Positions 38,001-46,845 are shown, counted from the stretch's first letter. The stretch is DNA of 64,000 nucleotides from CAVVNN01 sp963838035 (GCA_963838035.1 CAWIPM010000003.1:222001-286000); one strand, 5' to 3'. A program made the numbers and translations. The notes: generated by a model from the letters alone, not told the origin.

Positions 38001-38381
38001 CTTCACCGGACTGGCGCAGGTGTCGGCAGCCGCCAGGTTGCTTTCCGAGAGGCCGAAGTTGTAGAAGGTGACGGCTTTGGCCGCCGTTCCGGCCGGCGGC
38101 AGGTCTTCGATCACGATCTTTTCGGCGCTGTGGGTTGCTTCACCGCCGACGTTTTCAGCTTCGATCCGATAAGACCCGTCGTACCTGCCAGGGATGAAGA
38201 AGTCGGCGTTCGCTTTGACGCTGATGCTCCATTCGGGGGGTCCCGTTACAGCACTTGCGACGTCAGTGCCCACGGCCAGACCGGCCGCGGCGACGACGGT
38301 CAACGATGCGCCTAACAGCATTGCGGCTCGCAGCACCCCAGCCAACGGCGGCATCTTCGAGGACCTGCGCCGGCGGATCAT
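35061..38381 (-). CDS. D1: giant exported surface protein, unit D (second gene)
   Basis: 1106 residues from ATG 38381 (MIRRRRSSKMPPLAGVLRAA), which overlaps the D2 stop as ATGA and has AGGAGG upstream. The signal core is AMLLGASLTVVAAAGLAVG, then the DUF11-like SVKANADFFIPGRYDGSYRI. It shares LPPGLVANPQGVPRCSLADY, LTLWGVPAEEAHDNLRGKEC and FGGARGALRTPAVCGAYETT. The C-terminal block is nearly identical to C1 (LLQNKTDICRSPQRATVTF) and the end is basic (HHKKHKRKGGQHHA). This is one of the uninterrupted copies, useful as a reference for reconstructing C1. Surface role inferred; no enzyme motif seen. Confidence 0.85.
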   Translation of the reverse strand: MIRRRRSSKMPPLAGVLRAAMLLGASLTVVAAAGLAVGTDVASAVTGPPEWSISVKANADFFIPGRYDGSYRIEAENVGGEATHSAEKIVIEDLPPAGTAAKAVTFYNFGLSESNLAAADTCASPVKCTYPEGPLSFIMAPLQPGEKLTMEVLVELPPGVEGDLEDTATVSGGGAAAPAEGHVITPATTEPPFGRFGFDASLNDSAGGEYAQAGGHPYQQVTEFNFGTYSSLPTEVTSGAPEAWAKEGTAPLRDPKEVGVELPPGLVANPQGVPRCSLADYFSEACEIKAAVGEACLRPFSSNAGGCREVSPVLNLEPQGEYPGQLGITIGGAPFIVVTTGIRTASDYGVNATAIAIVSDLNRVRLTLWGVPAEEAHDNLRGKECQYLAVFRSVAQLEHECEEEAGYGGGGPAEVAPTPFLTMPTECSGAPIAIHGSYNTWDDPQTYARRSVDLPPVDGCNNLSFVPKIEALPTTNLADSPTGLDLALHIPQNEDPEGVATPELKEAVVRLPAGLNINPASGEGLKGCSEAQVGLHSASPATCPDASKLGTVEVNTPLLHESLDGALYLATPHQNPSGSLLAGYLVLEGQGIKIKLPGEFETDLQTGQITARFLENPQLPFEDLKLNMFGGARGALRTPAVCGAYETTSELTPFSAPESGPAATPSAEFETTSGPTGGECAFSEADLPDAPRFHAGTETPQAGIYSPFSLRLVRDDGSQEVKSVETTLPKGLVGRLAGTSYCPEASIAAAEAKTGKEEQSSPSCPASSEVGTVDVGAGAGPTPLNVPGHVYLAGPYKGAPLSMAIITPAVAGPFDLGTVVVRAALHVDPETTQIHAVSDPIPTILEGIPLDVRSITMQLSKPDFTLNPTDCSESAFTGSTTSILDVAAPLTQRFQVGGCPALAFKPKLSLQLKGGTKRTKHPALTAVLKMPAGDANVAAAQVTLPHSDILDQGHIGTICTKVQFAANACPAKSVYGQARAFSPLLDQPLEGPVYLRSSSHELPDLVADLNGQIQVVLAGRVDAVHERLRTTFEAVPDAPVSKFVLQMQGGKKGLLQNKTDICRSPQRATVTFTAHNAKSQETNPALKVRCGGHHKKHKRKGGQHHA

Positions 38382-41300
38382 CGACGGCCTCCTGCCCTGT
38401 GATGTCGCGGTCTGCCTGAGGTCCGGCGGTGGTGCCTCTTGTGACGTCCTTGCTTGCGAACGCAGCGCACCTGGCCATGCTTCTTGACGCGGTGCTTGCC
38501 CTTGGCGCACCTCAGCTGCGTAAGCCCGTTTCCGCTGCCGACAAACGTTTCGCTGGCGATCGTCGGGGCGCCGGGTTCGCTCTTCGGCGTGGCCCGGCAG
38601 GATTCCGGGCTTCCACATGGCGGCGGCGGACGTGTAGCGTGGAAGCCGCCGTCGGTCCGGGCGTCGTAGATATCTCCAACGCCGTCGGTGTCATTGGGCG
38701 CCAGTCCACGCTGCGTCTGGAAGGCGACATCCCGACCGCTCGTGCTGATTATCGCGAATTCGACTCCGTGCGGATCCAGCCCCGATGAGATCAGACTGAT
38801 GCATCCGGCAGGTTCTGAGCAGGTTCCGTGGCCGTCTTCCTCCCACTCGTAGTAATCGAGCGCTTCGTTCGTGTCGTGAGAAACCAGAGGCGCGGCTGTC
38901 TCGAAGATCACAATGGCACCATCTGAGGACATGCTGCGCCCTTCGTCTTCGGCCAGCCGGAACGGCTTCGGACCCACCGCACCGGTCCTTTCAATCATCG
39001 CAGGGTAGGTATCGTCATTGCCGTTTGCGTCATTGCCGTTGCGCCCCGACGAGACCCGGGTCAGTTCGCCTGAGTCAACGGTGAACCTGTAGACATCGGC
39101 AGCGTTGTCGGTGTCGTTGTTGGTCAAACGACCCCAACTACCGATTAGCAGATGCTGGCCATCTGGAGTGAATGCGATGTCACCGCCGCCCGCGTCCGGA
39201 TTCCAGATCGCGGCGTCGTTATGGCCGGACCCCGAGCCTTCACCTTTCCCGAGATCATCAGGACAGGCGGTGTCCAGGCTCAAGCCGGACGCTTCAGGGG
39301 CTGAGCATAGCCGTGACACGAAGGTGGTGACCCCCGTGGTGGCGTCGTAGACATAGAGGTTATCGGCCCCCTGGACCGCAGATTCGCCCTCCGAATTCGG
39401 ACTCGCCGTCAGGACACCGGTCGCGACATAGGCAACATGCGTGCCATCCGCCGATATCCTCGCCACGCCTTTCACGCCCGCACCTTCTCCTGGTGTCGGA
39501 TGGGATGCCGTGACGCCGCCGGCCGATGCCTGAACGAGTTCGCTGAGACCGCCGTTATCCAACTTCGCTACATACAGGTCACTAGTCGTGTCCGTATCAG
39601 CGTTGATCAACGGCTGAGCGGTGGTGAACCAGGCGTACTTTCCATCAGGAGACACCCCATAGAAGCGCGGCATGTCGGCTCCACCCGTCTTGCAGGGCGC
39701 CGAGCCGGTGCACTGAGATGGTGGTGGAACGTTGAGCTGTATCGGGACTCCTCTGTCTATCCGCGCGTAGAGGCCGTAGGAGTTCGGCGTTCCGTTGCCG
39801 CATCCCGACAAAGGATTCACTTCAATTGGATTCGTGTAAAGCAGCGTGCCGCCGTCGCTTGACGTCAGGCGAGTCCGGCGCGGAATCGTGTTTTCTTCAT
39901 CCAACGTGCATGAACCCCGATCTTTCGTGAAACCGAGCGGAACCTCCGCGGCAAGGCGCATCGTTGGACTTCCGCTCCCCGCGCCTTCTATTTCGTATAT
40001 CCGGGTGTGATTAAGGAAGCCGCTGTCCGGATTGTCGGGGCGTTCGTCCTGGGGAGATGGAAGCAAGCGCGCACCCGTGGTGATGAACAGGCGGGAGAGG
40101 TCTTCCGATTGTCCGTTGATTTCCGTGAACACAAAGTGCGACCGTGGTGGACCTTCGACGAGTTCCAGAGTCGGCGTCCAGTGGTCGACATAGGGACCTT
40201 CATCCGAGCCCAGCGCGTAATAGGCGCTGGTCGCCGACACCCGACTCTGTTCGCCTGAATATGCTGGAATCTCCAGGAACAGCCACTTCGAGAGCGATGC
40301 AGAATAGAATCCGGTTTCAAAGTCTTCCGGCGCCGGATCAAAGCCAACAGGGGCAAGGCGGCCCAACGCTGCTCGGCTAGACCAGCCGCCCGACCCACGA
40401 TGGGCAACATATTCCGTTGCCAATTCGTTCGCTTCCGCACCCGCGAACGCGCCCTCCGAGTAGAATTGCACCCGTTCACCGTCCGGGGCAAGGGAAAACT
40501 TCGGGAACGCCTCGCTCCCTTCCTTCGCAAGCGGCGTGATCTGCTCGTAAGCTCGACAGTCCGGAAGCGACAGTGACGCGTTTTCTTCGCGGAGATTCGT
40601 ATTGGGGCAACTTTCTGCAGCCCTTTCTTCGGCACTCGAGTGTTCCGTGGTGAACGTCTGATCAGCTGTCACATCTTCGCCAGCCGGGTCATTCGAATTG
40701 CTCGCCACCAGCTGATAGTGATAAGTCGTGTTCGGCTCTAGGCCGGTGAGCGTAGCCGTGACTCCTTCGAATTCGTTGCCGATGGGCAAACCTCCCTGCG
40801 AAGAGCCTTCCGAGTATTCCCCCGCCACTCTGCCGTAATGGATCGTGTAGACCGTGGACTGCCCTCCGTTGGGGTTAAGTTCCGCTTTGAGCACCACCAC
40901 TTCGGGGCCCACTGTCTGAGTTGTGAAATTCCGCACGGACACGGCGGGCAGAGACTCAAACGATTCAGCCGGTCCCTGCGTTACACATATGTGACCGGGA
41001 TGCAGTGTCGGTTCGCATTCGCTTTCGGCAACGAGGCGGTAACGGTACGCAGTTCCCAGAGAGAGGCCGGAGATCGCGCTCTGAATGTCATATTTATGAT
41101 AGATCGATCCCTGATCCACTTCCACCGTGTGCTGTGTGTTCGGGCTAGAGAACCCGCCGTCGTTCGCGAAGGATTCCTGATCGACATATTCAAATCTGTA
41201 GTGCGTATCGAATCCCGCTGGATTGAGTACGGCATGAAGGGTAGTCGTCGTCGGCTGGATGTCACCGACGCGCTCTTCGCCGATCACAGGAGCACCGAGC

Positions 41301-42490
41301 ACGATTGGCGAGACCACAGCGACGTATGCAAACGGTTCAGAGCCGAATTCGAAGGGGGTCGCATAGATGGACCCCGTCGCCTGATCGACGGCAATTCCGC
41401 CCGGGCGGGCTGTGCTGATTATCGCTTTCAACTGGTCGGATGTGAAGAAGGCGAACAGCGTGCCGTCGGCCTTGAACGCTCGAAACTCGAAATTGCCGCC
41501 GTTGTAGTCGCTGACAATCAGATTGTCCGACCCATCGACGGCGATGTGGGTCGGGTCGCTTTCTGCTTCAGTGTCGTCTGTGCGGAGAAGAATGTGCGCG
41601 GGGCTGTACTCGCGGACACCCGGGACCTGATGTTTCAACGGACTGCCAAGGGATCCGTAGATGGCGCTGCGCTCGTAGATGTTTCCGGCTGAGTCTATGG
41701 CGAGAGCTGTGACGAATTGCGGTTCGGAGTCGGCGAGGGTCAGTTCGCCCACGAAGGAGCCGTCGGGTTCGAATTCCTGTACCCGACCGTAATCTCCAAC
41801 GAAGACCCGCCCGCTTGGACCGACGGCTACCGAGCTGGACCCTTCATTCGCCCAGTCGAGCGAGCCGGATTTGTAGAAGTGGCTATCTCCGGTGCCGGCG
41901 ACCCCCGATCCGCAGATGTCGCCGCCGGCGATCTCGGCGGCCGTACATACGTCTTCTTCTTCCGCGGTGATTGTGATGGGTTCGGCGTTCGCTTCCTCTT
42001 CTTTCCTTTCGCCAACCTTCGTCTTGTTCACTTCGCCGCCGAAGGTCAGCAGGAATTCTCCGGAGGGACCGAACTTCTCCACCCGATAATGCGACGAGTC
42101 GAGGACATACAGGTCTCCATAGGATCCCGATGTCGAGTCGTTGTCGATCGCGATTTCGCGCAGAACATTGCCGAACTGCAGCGGATCTGGCCCGAGCGAA
42201 CCAACCCAACAGGCATTCGTACATGTCTCGAGGCCGTCGCTTCCTTGCTGCAGAGTGGTCAAGGTCGCTGTGGATGAGGGAGACAGCCGGCTGACATTTG
42301 CAAACATTTCGGGGAACGTTTCCGTCGGTTCGCCGACTTTCGTATCCGCGTATTTGCCGGTGAATTCAATGGTCCATGGTCCGCCCGCAGCGCCGGTCAC
42401 TGCCACGTTCCCTGCTCCGACGTTGGGGAGCGCTTCCAGGCTCGACTGCATTTCGGTGGCCGAGGCGTTGTACGGAATGCCGGCTGTTAG
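38378..42490 (-). CDS. D2, main part: NHL, Fn3-like and PD40-like domains with basic tail
   Basis: About 1370 residues in one frame; similarity to the paralogs starts at TAGIPYNASATEMQSSLEAL near 42490. NHL blades include YGDLYVLDSSHYRVEKFGPS and GRVFVGDYGRVQEFEPDGSF, and the GGEVNKTKV insertion is longer and more acidic than elsewhere (EERKEEEANAE-like). Then come Fn3-like modules (TTTLHAVLNPAGFDTHYRFE; VVLKAELNPNGGQSTVYTI), LREENASLSLPDCRAYEQIT and PD40-like blades (SADGTHVAYVATGVLTASPN; SSDGAIVIFETAAPLVSHDT). It ends CAKGKHRVKKHGQVRCVRK with a His/Arg tail. Coupled to D1 by ATGA. Confidence 0.82.
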   Translation of the reverse strand, partial: LTAGIPYNASATEMQSSLEALPNVGAGNVAVTGAAGGPWTIEFTGKYADTKVGEPTETFPEMFANVSRLSPSSTATLTTLQQGSDGLETCTNACWVGSLGPDPLQFGNVLREIAIDNDSTSGSYGDLYVLDSSHYRVEKFGPSGEFLLTFGGEVNKTKVGERKEEEANAEPITITAEEEDVCTAAEIAGGDICGSGVAGTGDSHFYKSGSLDWANEGSSSVAVGPSGRVFVGDYGRVQEFEPDGSFVGELTLADSEPQFVTALAIDSAGNIYERSAIYGSLGSPLKHQVPGVREYSPAHILLRTDDTEAESDPTHIAVDGSDNLIVSDYNGGNFEFRAFKADGTLFAFFTSDQLKAIISTARPGGIAVDQATGSIYATPFEFGSEPFAYVAVVSPIVLGAPVIGEERVGDIQPTTTTLHAVLNPAGFDTHYRFEYVDQESFANDGGFSSPNTQHTVEVDQGSIYHKYDIQSAISGLSLGTAYRYRLVAESECEPTLHPGHICVTQGPAESFESLPAVSVRNFTTQTVGPEVVVLKAELNPNGGQSTVYTIHYGRVAGEYSEGSSQGGLPIGNEFEGVTATLTGLEPNTTYHYQLVASNSNDPAGEDVTADQTFTTEHSSAEERAAESCPNTNLREENASLSLPDCRAYEQITPLAKEGSEAFPKFSLAPDGERVQFYSEGAFAGAEANELATEYVAHRGSGGWSSRAALGRLAPVGFDPAPEDFETGFYSASLSKWLFLEIPAYSGEQSRVSATSAYYALGSDEGPYVDHWTPTLELVEGPPRSHFVFTEINGQSEDLSRLFITTGARLLPSPQDERPDNPDSGFLNHTRIYEIEGAGSGSPTMRLAAEVPLGFTKDRGSCTLDEENTIPRRTRLTSSDGGTLLYTNPIEVNPLSGCGNGTPNSYGLYARIDRGVPIQLNVPPPSQCTGSAPCKTGGADMPRFYGVSPDGKYAWFTTAQPLINADTDTTSDLYVAKLDNGGLSELVQASAGGVTASHPTPGEGAGVKGVARISADGTHVAYVATGVLTASPNSEGESAVQGADNLYVYDATTGVTTFVSRLCSAPEASGLSLDTACPDDLGKGEGSGSGHNDAAIWNPDAGGGDIAFTPDGQHLLIGSWGRLTNNDTDNAADVYRFTVDSGELTRVSSGRNGNDANGNDDTYPAMIERTGAVGPKPFRLAEDEGRSMSSDGAIVIFETAAPLVSHDTNEALDYYEWEEDGHGTCSEPAGCISLISSGLDPHGVEFAIISTSGRDVAFQTQRGLAPNDTDGVGDIYDARTDGGFHATRPPPPCGSPESCRATPKSEPGAPTIASETFVGSGNGLTQLRCAKGKHRVKKHGQVRCVRKQGRHKRHHRRTSGRPRHHRAGGRR

Positions 42491-43150
42491 ACCCGGCGCC
42501 CGTAGTGGACGCGGTTGCGTTGTCCGAGAGGGTGATGTCGCCGTTACCGGCAATCGATTCGATCGTCGTTCCAGGGGGAATTCCGGGACCCGCCACCGCC
42601 TGACCGGCTGCCAGGAATGGGTGCACCGAGAGTGGGACGCCCGTCGCGGTGGCAGTCGCCTTTGCGGACATAGTGAAGAAGCCGACCCCCGCTTTGACGA
42701 TGACCGCTCCGGCGGGGATTCCCGGACCACTCACCATCTGTCCGACTTCGAAGGCGCCGGTGGTCGCGGTCGGCGATTCCACGACGGTTGATCCTTCCTG
42801 GGTATCCCCATGGCCGCTCGTAGCGGTCACCTCGGTCAGCACCGACGATCCGGAAGAGGTCGTCGCAGCGAAAGCATCACCAACCGTGTTGCCGGTCGAA
42901 AACGGGTTGGGAGTGCGAAATGTAAGGGTGAATGTGCCTTGGGTTGGAGATCCGGCAATTGCGAGAAGCTTGCGCTCGTTGGTCGGCACGTTTTCCGGCG
43001 GTTCTGCCACGGTGAGCGTGGCTCCGGTCACGGTGGCGTTGGCTGGCTTGGAGAGCTTGAGTTCAGTGTCGGTGACATTTTCGATTCGCGTGTCCGCAGA
43101 GATCCCAGGTCCGGTAACGATCTTGCCGCTGCCGAAGAGCCGAGCCGCCA
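42490..43150 (-). CDS. D2 piece: repeated GPGIP motifs
   Basis: The frame between two shifts (near 43150 and 42490) carries three copies of a short repeat: KIVTGPGISADTRIENVTDT, QMVSGPGIPAGAVIVKAGVG and QAVAGPGIPPGTTIESIAGN. Each is followed by a Ser/Ala/Thr-rich strand such as DITLSDNATASTTGAG. The other units have only one copy, so unit D has expanded this motif. Part of D2. Confidence 0.65.
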
Positions 43151-43557
43151 AACGACCCGCTGGTCGTCGTAACGGATGTGACTGAGGTGGAACCGGCCAC
43201 CAGGTCTCCGGTGCCGGTGGCGGCCCCGGGGACGACCCCCCAGCCGAAGGCGCGAATGAACTGCCCCGAGGAGGTGAACTGATCAATTCGATGGTTCGAA
43301 GAATCGGCAACGTAAACGTCACCTCCTTCCTTAGCGCTAACTGCAAGCCCTTTCGATTGACGAATCTGGCCGGAGGCGCTGCCGTATTCGCTAATGCTCG
43401 TGTCTGCCAGTGCCGTTGCGGCAGACAAAGCGTAGGCTGCTAGAAGCGCGAGGACGCAGAACACCACATGGACAGACAGCCGCCGGGGGTCGGGATCGCC
43501 GTGAAGCAACGCCCTGTCGCGCTGATCCATTCGGCATGCCCCGGCCTTGGCTGTCAT
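43150..43557 (-). CDS. D2, N-terminal part with signal peptide
   Basis: MTAKAGACRMDQRDRALLHG leads into the signal core VVFCVLALLAAYALSAATAL and mature ADTSISEYGSAS. NHL-type GGDVYVADSSNHRIDQF and FIRAFGWGVVPGAATGTG follow. The start is uncertain (ATG 43557 or 43530), as neither has a good SD. A one-base shift near 43150 separates it from the next piece. Confidence 0.65.
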
Positions 43558-44002
43558 CTGCTTGTCGCGGCGACATCGTATCTGCTCATCCGAGTCGGTC
43601 GGAGCTCTGCGCGAGCGGCCCCGGCTGTCTGGACATGGATTTGCCCAGAGCGTTCAGGGCCGCTCGCGCGCTGCTCATGGAGAGGACCCGAGGGAGACGG
43701 GCCGCTCAGAGGACCCGAGGGAAACGGGTCGCTCGGCGTCGTCAACCGGTGAGGAAGGACGACGGCCGCTTTTGAGAAGTCGGACGTGCACGCTCGGAGC
43801 CGAGCGTGGTGAACGGAGCAAAATCCGGCCACTGAGCGTGGCTTTCCCTGCAACTTGTATCTCCTAGTTCCCTGTTGCCGCCGAGGCGGCCTCTATTCCC
43901 TGTCTCCGCCTAAGCGGTTCCTTGCCGCCAGCGCCGGTTTGGATCGATAGACCCCTGCGTCTCAATTTATTTGAGAACGCCCCTTTACTGGTGACCGAAA
44001 GA
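43558..44002 (-). promoter_or_regulatory. Long 5' leader of unit D
   Basis: About 440 nt between the predicted promoter and D2 with no supported gene. It contains a 27-bp tandem duplication and a GC-rich imperfect stem near 43876-43925 (GCCGCCGAGGCGGC). Little direct similarity to the A/B leaders apart from short GGCGGAGA-like blocks. Confidence 0.4.
43682..43735. repeat. Tandem 27-bp repeat, two copies
   Basis: 43682-43708 and 43709-43735 both read GAGGACCCGAGGGA(G/A)ACGGG followed by (C/T)CGCTC. Three differences between copies. Lies in the unit D leader. Confidence 0.8.
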
Positions 44003-44031
44003 ATGAGAACATAGTCCTACGCAAATGTCAA
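44003..44031 (-). promoter_or_regulatory. Sigma70-like promoter of unit D
   Basis: On the minus strand TTGACA (44031-44026), a 17-nt spacer ending CTATGT, then TCTCAT (44008-44003). Same layout as units A and B. The divergent tandem-TetR gene starts about 210 bases away at 44240, so the intergenic space could hold its operator. Confidence 0.6.
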
Positions 44032-44239
44032 GCCTTGATCTCATTACAACCCTCGGCACGTGGCTTGACGTTCATATAGCCCAGCAGATATCAGGCGGTC
44101 GGGCGAGATGACGGCAATCGAGCGAGGACGACTGCCTACTTGGTGCCCACGTCGCAGAGGACCACCGTCTCCTACCCCTGCCTTTTGGCTCTGCGTCGGG
44201 GCCGCAGTGGCCGCCTGAGGCTGGTTATTGTCGGCTCGA

Positions 44240-45505
44240 ATGGTCGCGACGCCGTGGGGGGACTCTGAGAAGTTGCGGGCGCGGATGCTGCGCCCAGGCG
44301 TCAGCGTCGATCGAGCGGAGGTCGAGCGGAACCAGCGGGAGCGCCTCTACGGAGCGATGATCGCGGTCGCCGCCGAAAAGGGCTACGAGGCCACAACCGT
44401 CGCCGACCTGGTTCGGATATCCGGCGTGTCACGGAGCGACTTCTACGAGCATTTTGAGAACAAGGAGGCCTGCCTGCTGGCCGCCCTGGAGACGATCATG
44501 GGGGCAGTGACCGAGGCCGTCTCGAGAGACTTCGGCGGCAGCGCACCCGCCGCAAGCAGCCTGCGGGCGCTGATGAGCCTCATCGCCGAACAGCGGGCAG
44601 CCGCCCAGGTGTGCCTGGTCGAGGCCTACGCGGCGGGACCGGCAGCGATAGAGATGGTGGACCGCACGACCAAGCTGTTCGAGGAGCTCGTACAGCGGGC
44701 CTTTGAATCGCGCCCGGAGACACGGGGAATGCCGCCGGCGATCGTCCGGGCGATCGTGGGCGGTGTGCGCAAGGTGCTCCACACTCGCCTCTACCGAGAC
44801 AGCGGACTGGAGATCGCTGGTCTCGTTGGTGAGCTGCGAGCATGGAGCCTCACCTACCGCCCGCCGCCGGAACCGCTGCGGTCTCCACGCGGGGCGGGCG
44901 GCAGACAACCTCAGTTCGAGGGCTACACCGTGGCGCAGCGGATTGCTCGCTCGGTGGCGGCGGTGATCGCCGAGAAAGGGTACGTCGCGATGCGGACCGG
45001 CGACATTGCCGAGCGAGCCTCGATCTCGCTCTCGACCTTCTACGCGAACTACGACAACAAGGAAGAGGCAATGCTGGCCGCGGTCGAGTTGAGCGGGACG
45101 CTGATGCTGGCCACGGTCGGCCCGGCGGTACGGCGGGCACCGGATTGGCGAACCGGGGTGAGGGCGTTGTACGAGTCGATGTGCGCATTCCTGGCTGCGG
45201 AGCCGGACTTCGCACGGCTGGCCGTCTCCGAGGTCTACGCCGCAGGGCCTCGGGCACTGGCCCAGCGCGACAGGGTGATCGACTCGCTGCTGGAATTGCT
45301 CGCACCCGGATATGCCGAGCGCCCCGAGACTCCATCGGTTGCCGCGGAGGCAATCGGAGGGGCGGTCTTCGCGCTGCTCAACGACCAGATGCACTCCGGT
45401 GGCCCCGACAGCATGTTGGAGGTCGCTCCGCTGCTGACCTACATGACCCTGGCACCCTTTGTCGGCCCCGAGGACGCATGCGCGGTGGCTAACGGGGGGG
45501 TGTGA
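44240..45505 (+). CDS. Tandem (double) TetR-family transcriptional regulator 2
   Basis: 421 residues, clear paralog of the regulator at 24307-25599. HTH 1 is at about 35-80 (AVAAEKGYEATTVADLVRIS...SRSDFYEHF) and HTH 2 at about 240-285 (VAAVIAEKGYVAMRTGDIAE...SLSTFYANY), each with a helical effector region (AYAAGPAAIEMVDR; VYAAGPRALAQRDR). The ATG at 44240 is preferred over a TTG 12 nt upstream because the paralog starts at the same residue. It is divergent from unit D, the usual layout for a TetR repressor and its target. Its 3' end overlaps the convergent TetR gene by 17 nt. Confidence 0.88.
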   Translation: MVATPWGDSEKLRARMLRPGVSVDRAEVERNQRERLYGAMIAVAAEKGYEATTVADLVRISGVSRSDFYEHFENKEACLLAALETIMGAVTEAVSRDFGGSAPAASSLRALMSLIAEQRAAAQVCLVEAYAAGPAAIEMVDRTTKLFEELVQRAFESRPETRGMPPAIVRAIVGGVRKVLHTRLYRDSGLEIAGLVGELRAWSLTYRPPPEPLRSPRGAGGRQPQFEGYTVAQRIARSVAAVIAEKGYVAMRTGDIAERASISLSTFYANYDNKEEAMLAAVELSGTLMLATVGPAVRRAPDWRTGVRALYESMCAFLAAEPDFARLAVSEVYAAGPRALAQRDRVIDSLLELLAPGYAERPETPSVAAEAIGGAVFALLNDQMHSGGPDSMLEVAPLLTYMTLAPFVGPEDACAVANGGV

Positions 45506-46193
45506 TCCGCAGCTCCTCGGCGGCCGCCTCGGCCCCCAGGTAGGGCAGCACCGCGCCGTACATCAGTTCGGGTATTGCCTCCTCGCCGAGGTCGAGGCAG
45601 CCGTGCTCGACGGCCGAGAAGATCTGGGTGGAGATCCGTGCGCTGATTCCCTCCGCGGTTGCGCGAGTGAGCAAGTCGGCCTCGGGGCGTTCGGCACGGC
45701 CCTCGTCGACCAGGTCCAGGAGGGAGTCGGAGACCTCGGCGAGCAACTGCTGGGAGCGCTCGCCGGCCGTCCGCATCTCGATGACGCCCAGCTTGGTTAC
45801 CCGCTCGTCCTCGCGGAGGAAGTGCAGGAAAGCGTATGCGGCGGCGCGGGTGCGATCGCTCCATGTGTATTTGCCGGCCACCGCCGCCTCGATCCGGGCA
45901 AAGAGGTCGTCGGAGTACTCCGAGAAGACCGCGCATAAGCAGTCTTCGAGGTCGGCGTAGTGGCGGTGAAACGCGGTCTCGTCGAGTTCGGCGCGTTGGA
46001 GCAGATCGCCCAGCTCGAGGTTGCGGTAGCCGCGCTCGAAGCAGAGGTCGAGCAGGGCCTCGCGGATCAGCTCACGCTCCGGGCGCTGCGGATTCACCGG
46101 CGGAGTGCGGTAGAAAGGCTGGCCATTCAGCCATTCAAGGTAGCGCGTGGAACGAAAGTCAAGGGTCCTTGTTCCGATTCGTCCTTCTTCCAA
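45489..46193 (-). CDS. Single-domain TetR-family regulator
   Basis: 234 residues. The HTH is at about 45-90 (REALLDLCFERGYRNLELGD...DETAFHRHYADLEDCL), with a helical C-terminal part containing KLGVIEMRTAGERSQQLLAE. The listed TTG start has no good SD; GTG at 46097 (VNPQRPERELIREA) is a shorter alternative that still keeps the HTH. The stop overlaps the end of the convergent tandem-TetR gene. It resembles one half of the tandem proteins in length and layout. Target unknown. Confidence 0.75.
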   Translation of the reverse strand: MEEGRIGTRTLDFRSTRYLEWLNGQPFYRTPPVNPQRPERELIREALLDLCFERGYRNLELGDLLQRAELDETAFHRHYADLEDCLCAVFSEYSDDLFARIEAAVAGKYTWSDRTRAAAYAFLHFLREDERVTKLGVIEMRTAGERSQQLLAEVSDSLLDLVDEGRAERPEADLLTRATAEGISARISTQIFSAVEHGCLDLGEEAIPELMYGAVLPYLGAEAAAEELRITPPR

Positions 46194-46237
46194 CGCGACG
46201 CTCTAATCGCACTGCTCGACGAAAGAAGAAGCTTTCA

Positions 46238-46267
46238 CAGGCACTTCAACGAGCGGGAGCGACGGGG
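46238..46267 (-). repeat. Possible tRNA-Asp-proximal attachment remnant
   Basis: 29 bases matching 61275-61303 with two mismatches (CAGGCACTTCA.CGA.CGGG then AGCGACGGG), i.e. the 3' flank plus acceptor end of the tRNA-Asp fragment. It does not continue into the T-loop, so it is weaker than the other two sites. The remainder of 46194-46502 shows no gene. Confidence 0.35.
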
Positions 46268-46502
46268 CAGGAGTCCGGCAAGGACACCGGATCGAGGTCC
46301 GAAGCGCGATCGCGCGCGCCGAGGCAAGAGCCATCTGAGTTCGTTTCATACTCGTCTTCTATGCGTATCAAATCGGTCAGGAGCTCCCTCCCGCACCGGA
46401 TTGAGATTCGAGTCCGAGGAGCGGCAGCCGGATTCAGAACCCGCGACCGCCGGACCTGCGCGTCGGCCAGGCTCCATCGCGAGTCTGGTAAGAACGGGGC
46501 GC

Positions 46503-46835
46503 GTGAATGCCGACGAGGAGAACAGGCGGGAGCGAAGGCCGCGCTCTCGGCTTCTCGGTTGCCTGATCGCGCTCGTCGCGGTCCTCGCCGTGCCGGCCGG
46601 CTCGGTCGCGGCATCGCCGTGGACCCTGCGCCGGCTGCCGCCGAAACCGCTCGAAGCAGGCTCCGACCCGGTGCCGTTGAACGGCGTCTCTTGTCCGAGC
46701 GAATCCCTCTGCGTCGCGGTCGGCGCCCTGGACACGATCGCTTTCTCCCAGTCGCCGACCGGGGGAGTCGGTCGCTGGCACGTCGGCTATCCCACCTACG
46801 CCGAACCGAAACAGAGCTGCCTCCTGTCTTCGTAG
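46503..46835 (+). pseudogene. 5' fragment of a secreted propeller-repeat protein
   Basis: From GTG (VNADEENRRERRPRSRLLG) it encodes a signal peptide (CLIALVAVLAVPAGSVAASP) and one repeat of a type common in actinobacterial secreted propellers, GVSCPSESLCVAVGALDTI. It then breaks off at about 46830 (AEPKQSCLLSS). Full members have many such C-P-S-x-S-L-C-V-A-V repeats. The 3' part is absent: at the same point the opposing AbiEii-like gene is also cut, suggesting one deletion or a join error. Confidence 0.6.
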
Positions 46836-46845
46836 GCGACGCCGG

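Noticed and set aside
43682..43735. CRISPR-like repeat
   Set aside because: Only two directly abutting copies without spacers and no cas genes.
44032..44239. Plus-strand promoter TTGACG with an ATATCA -10 for tandem-TetR 2
   Set aside because: The -10 is poor and the match could be chance; not enough to annotate.
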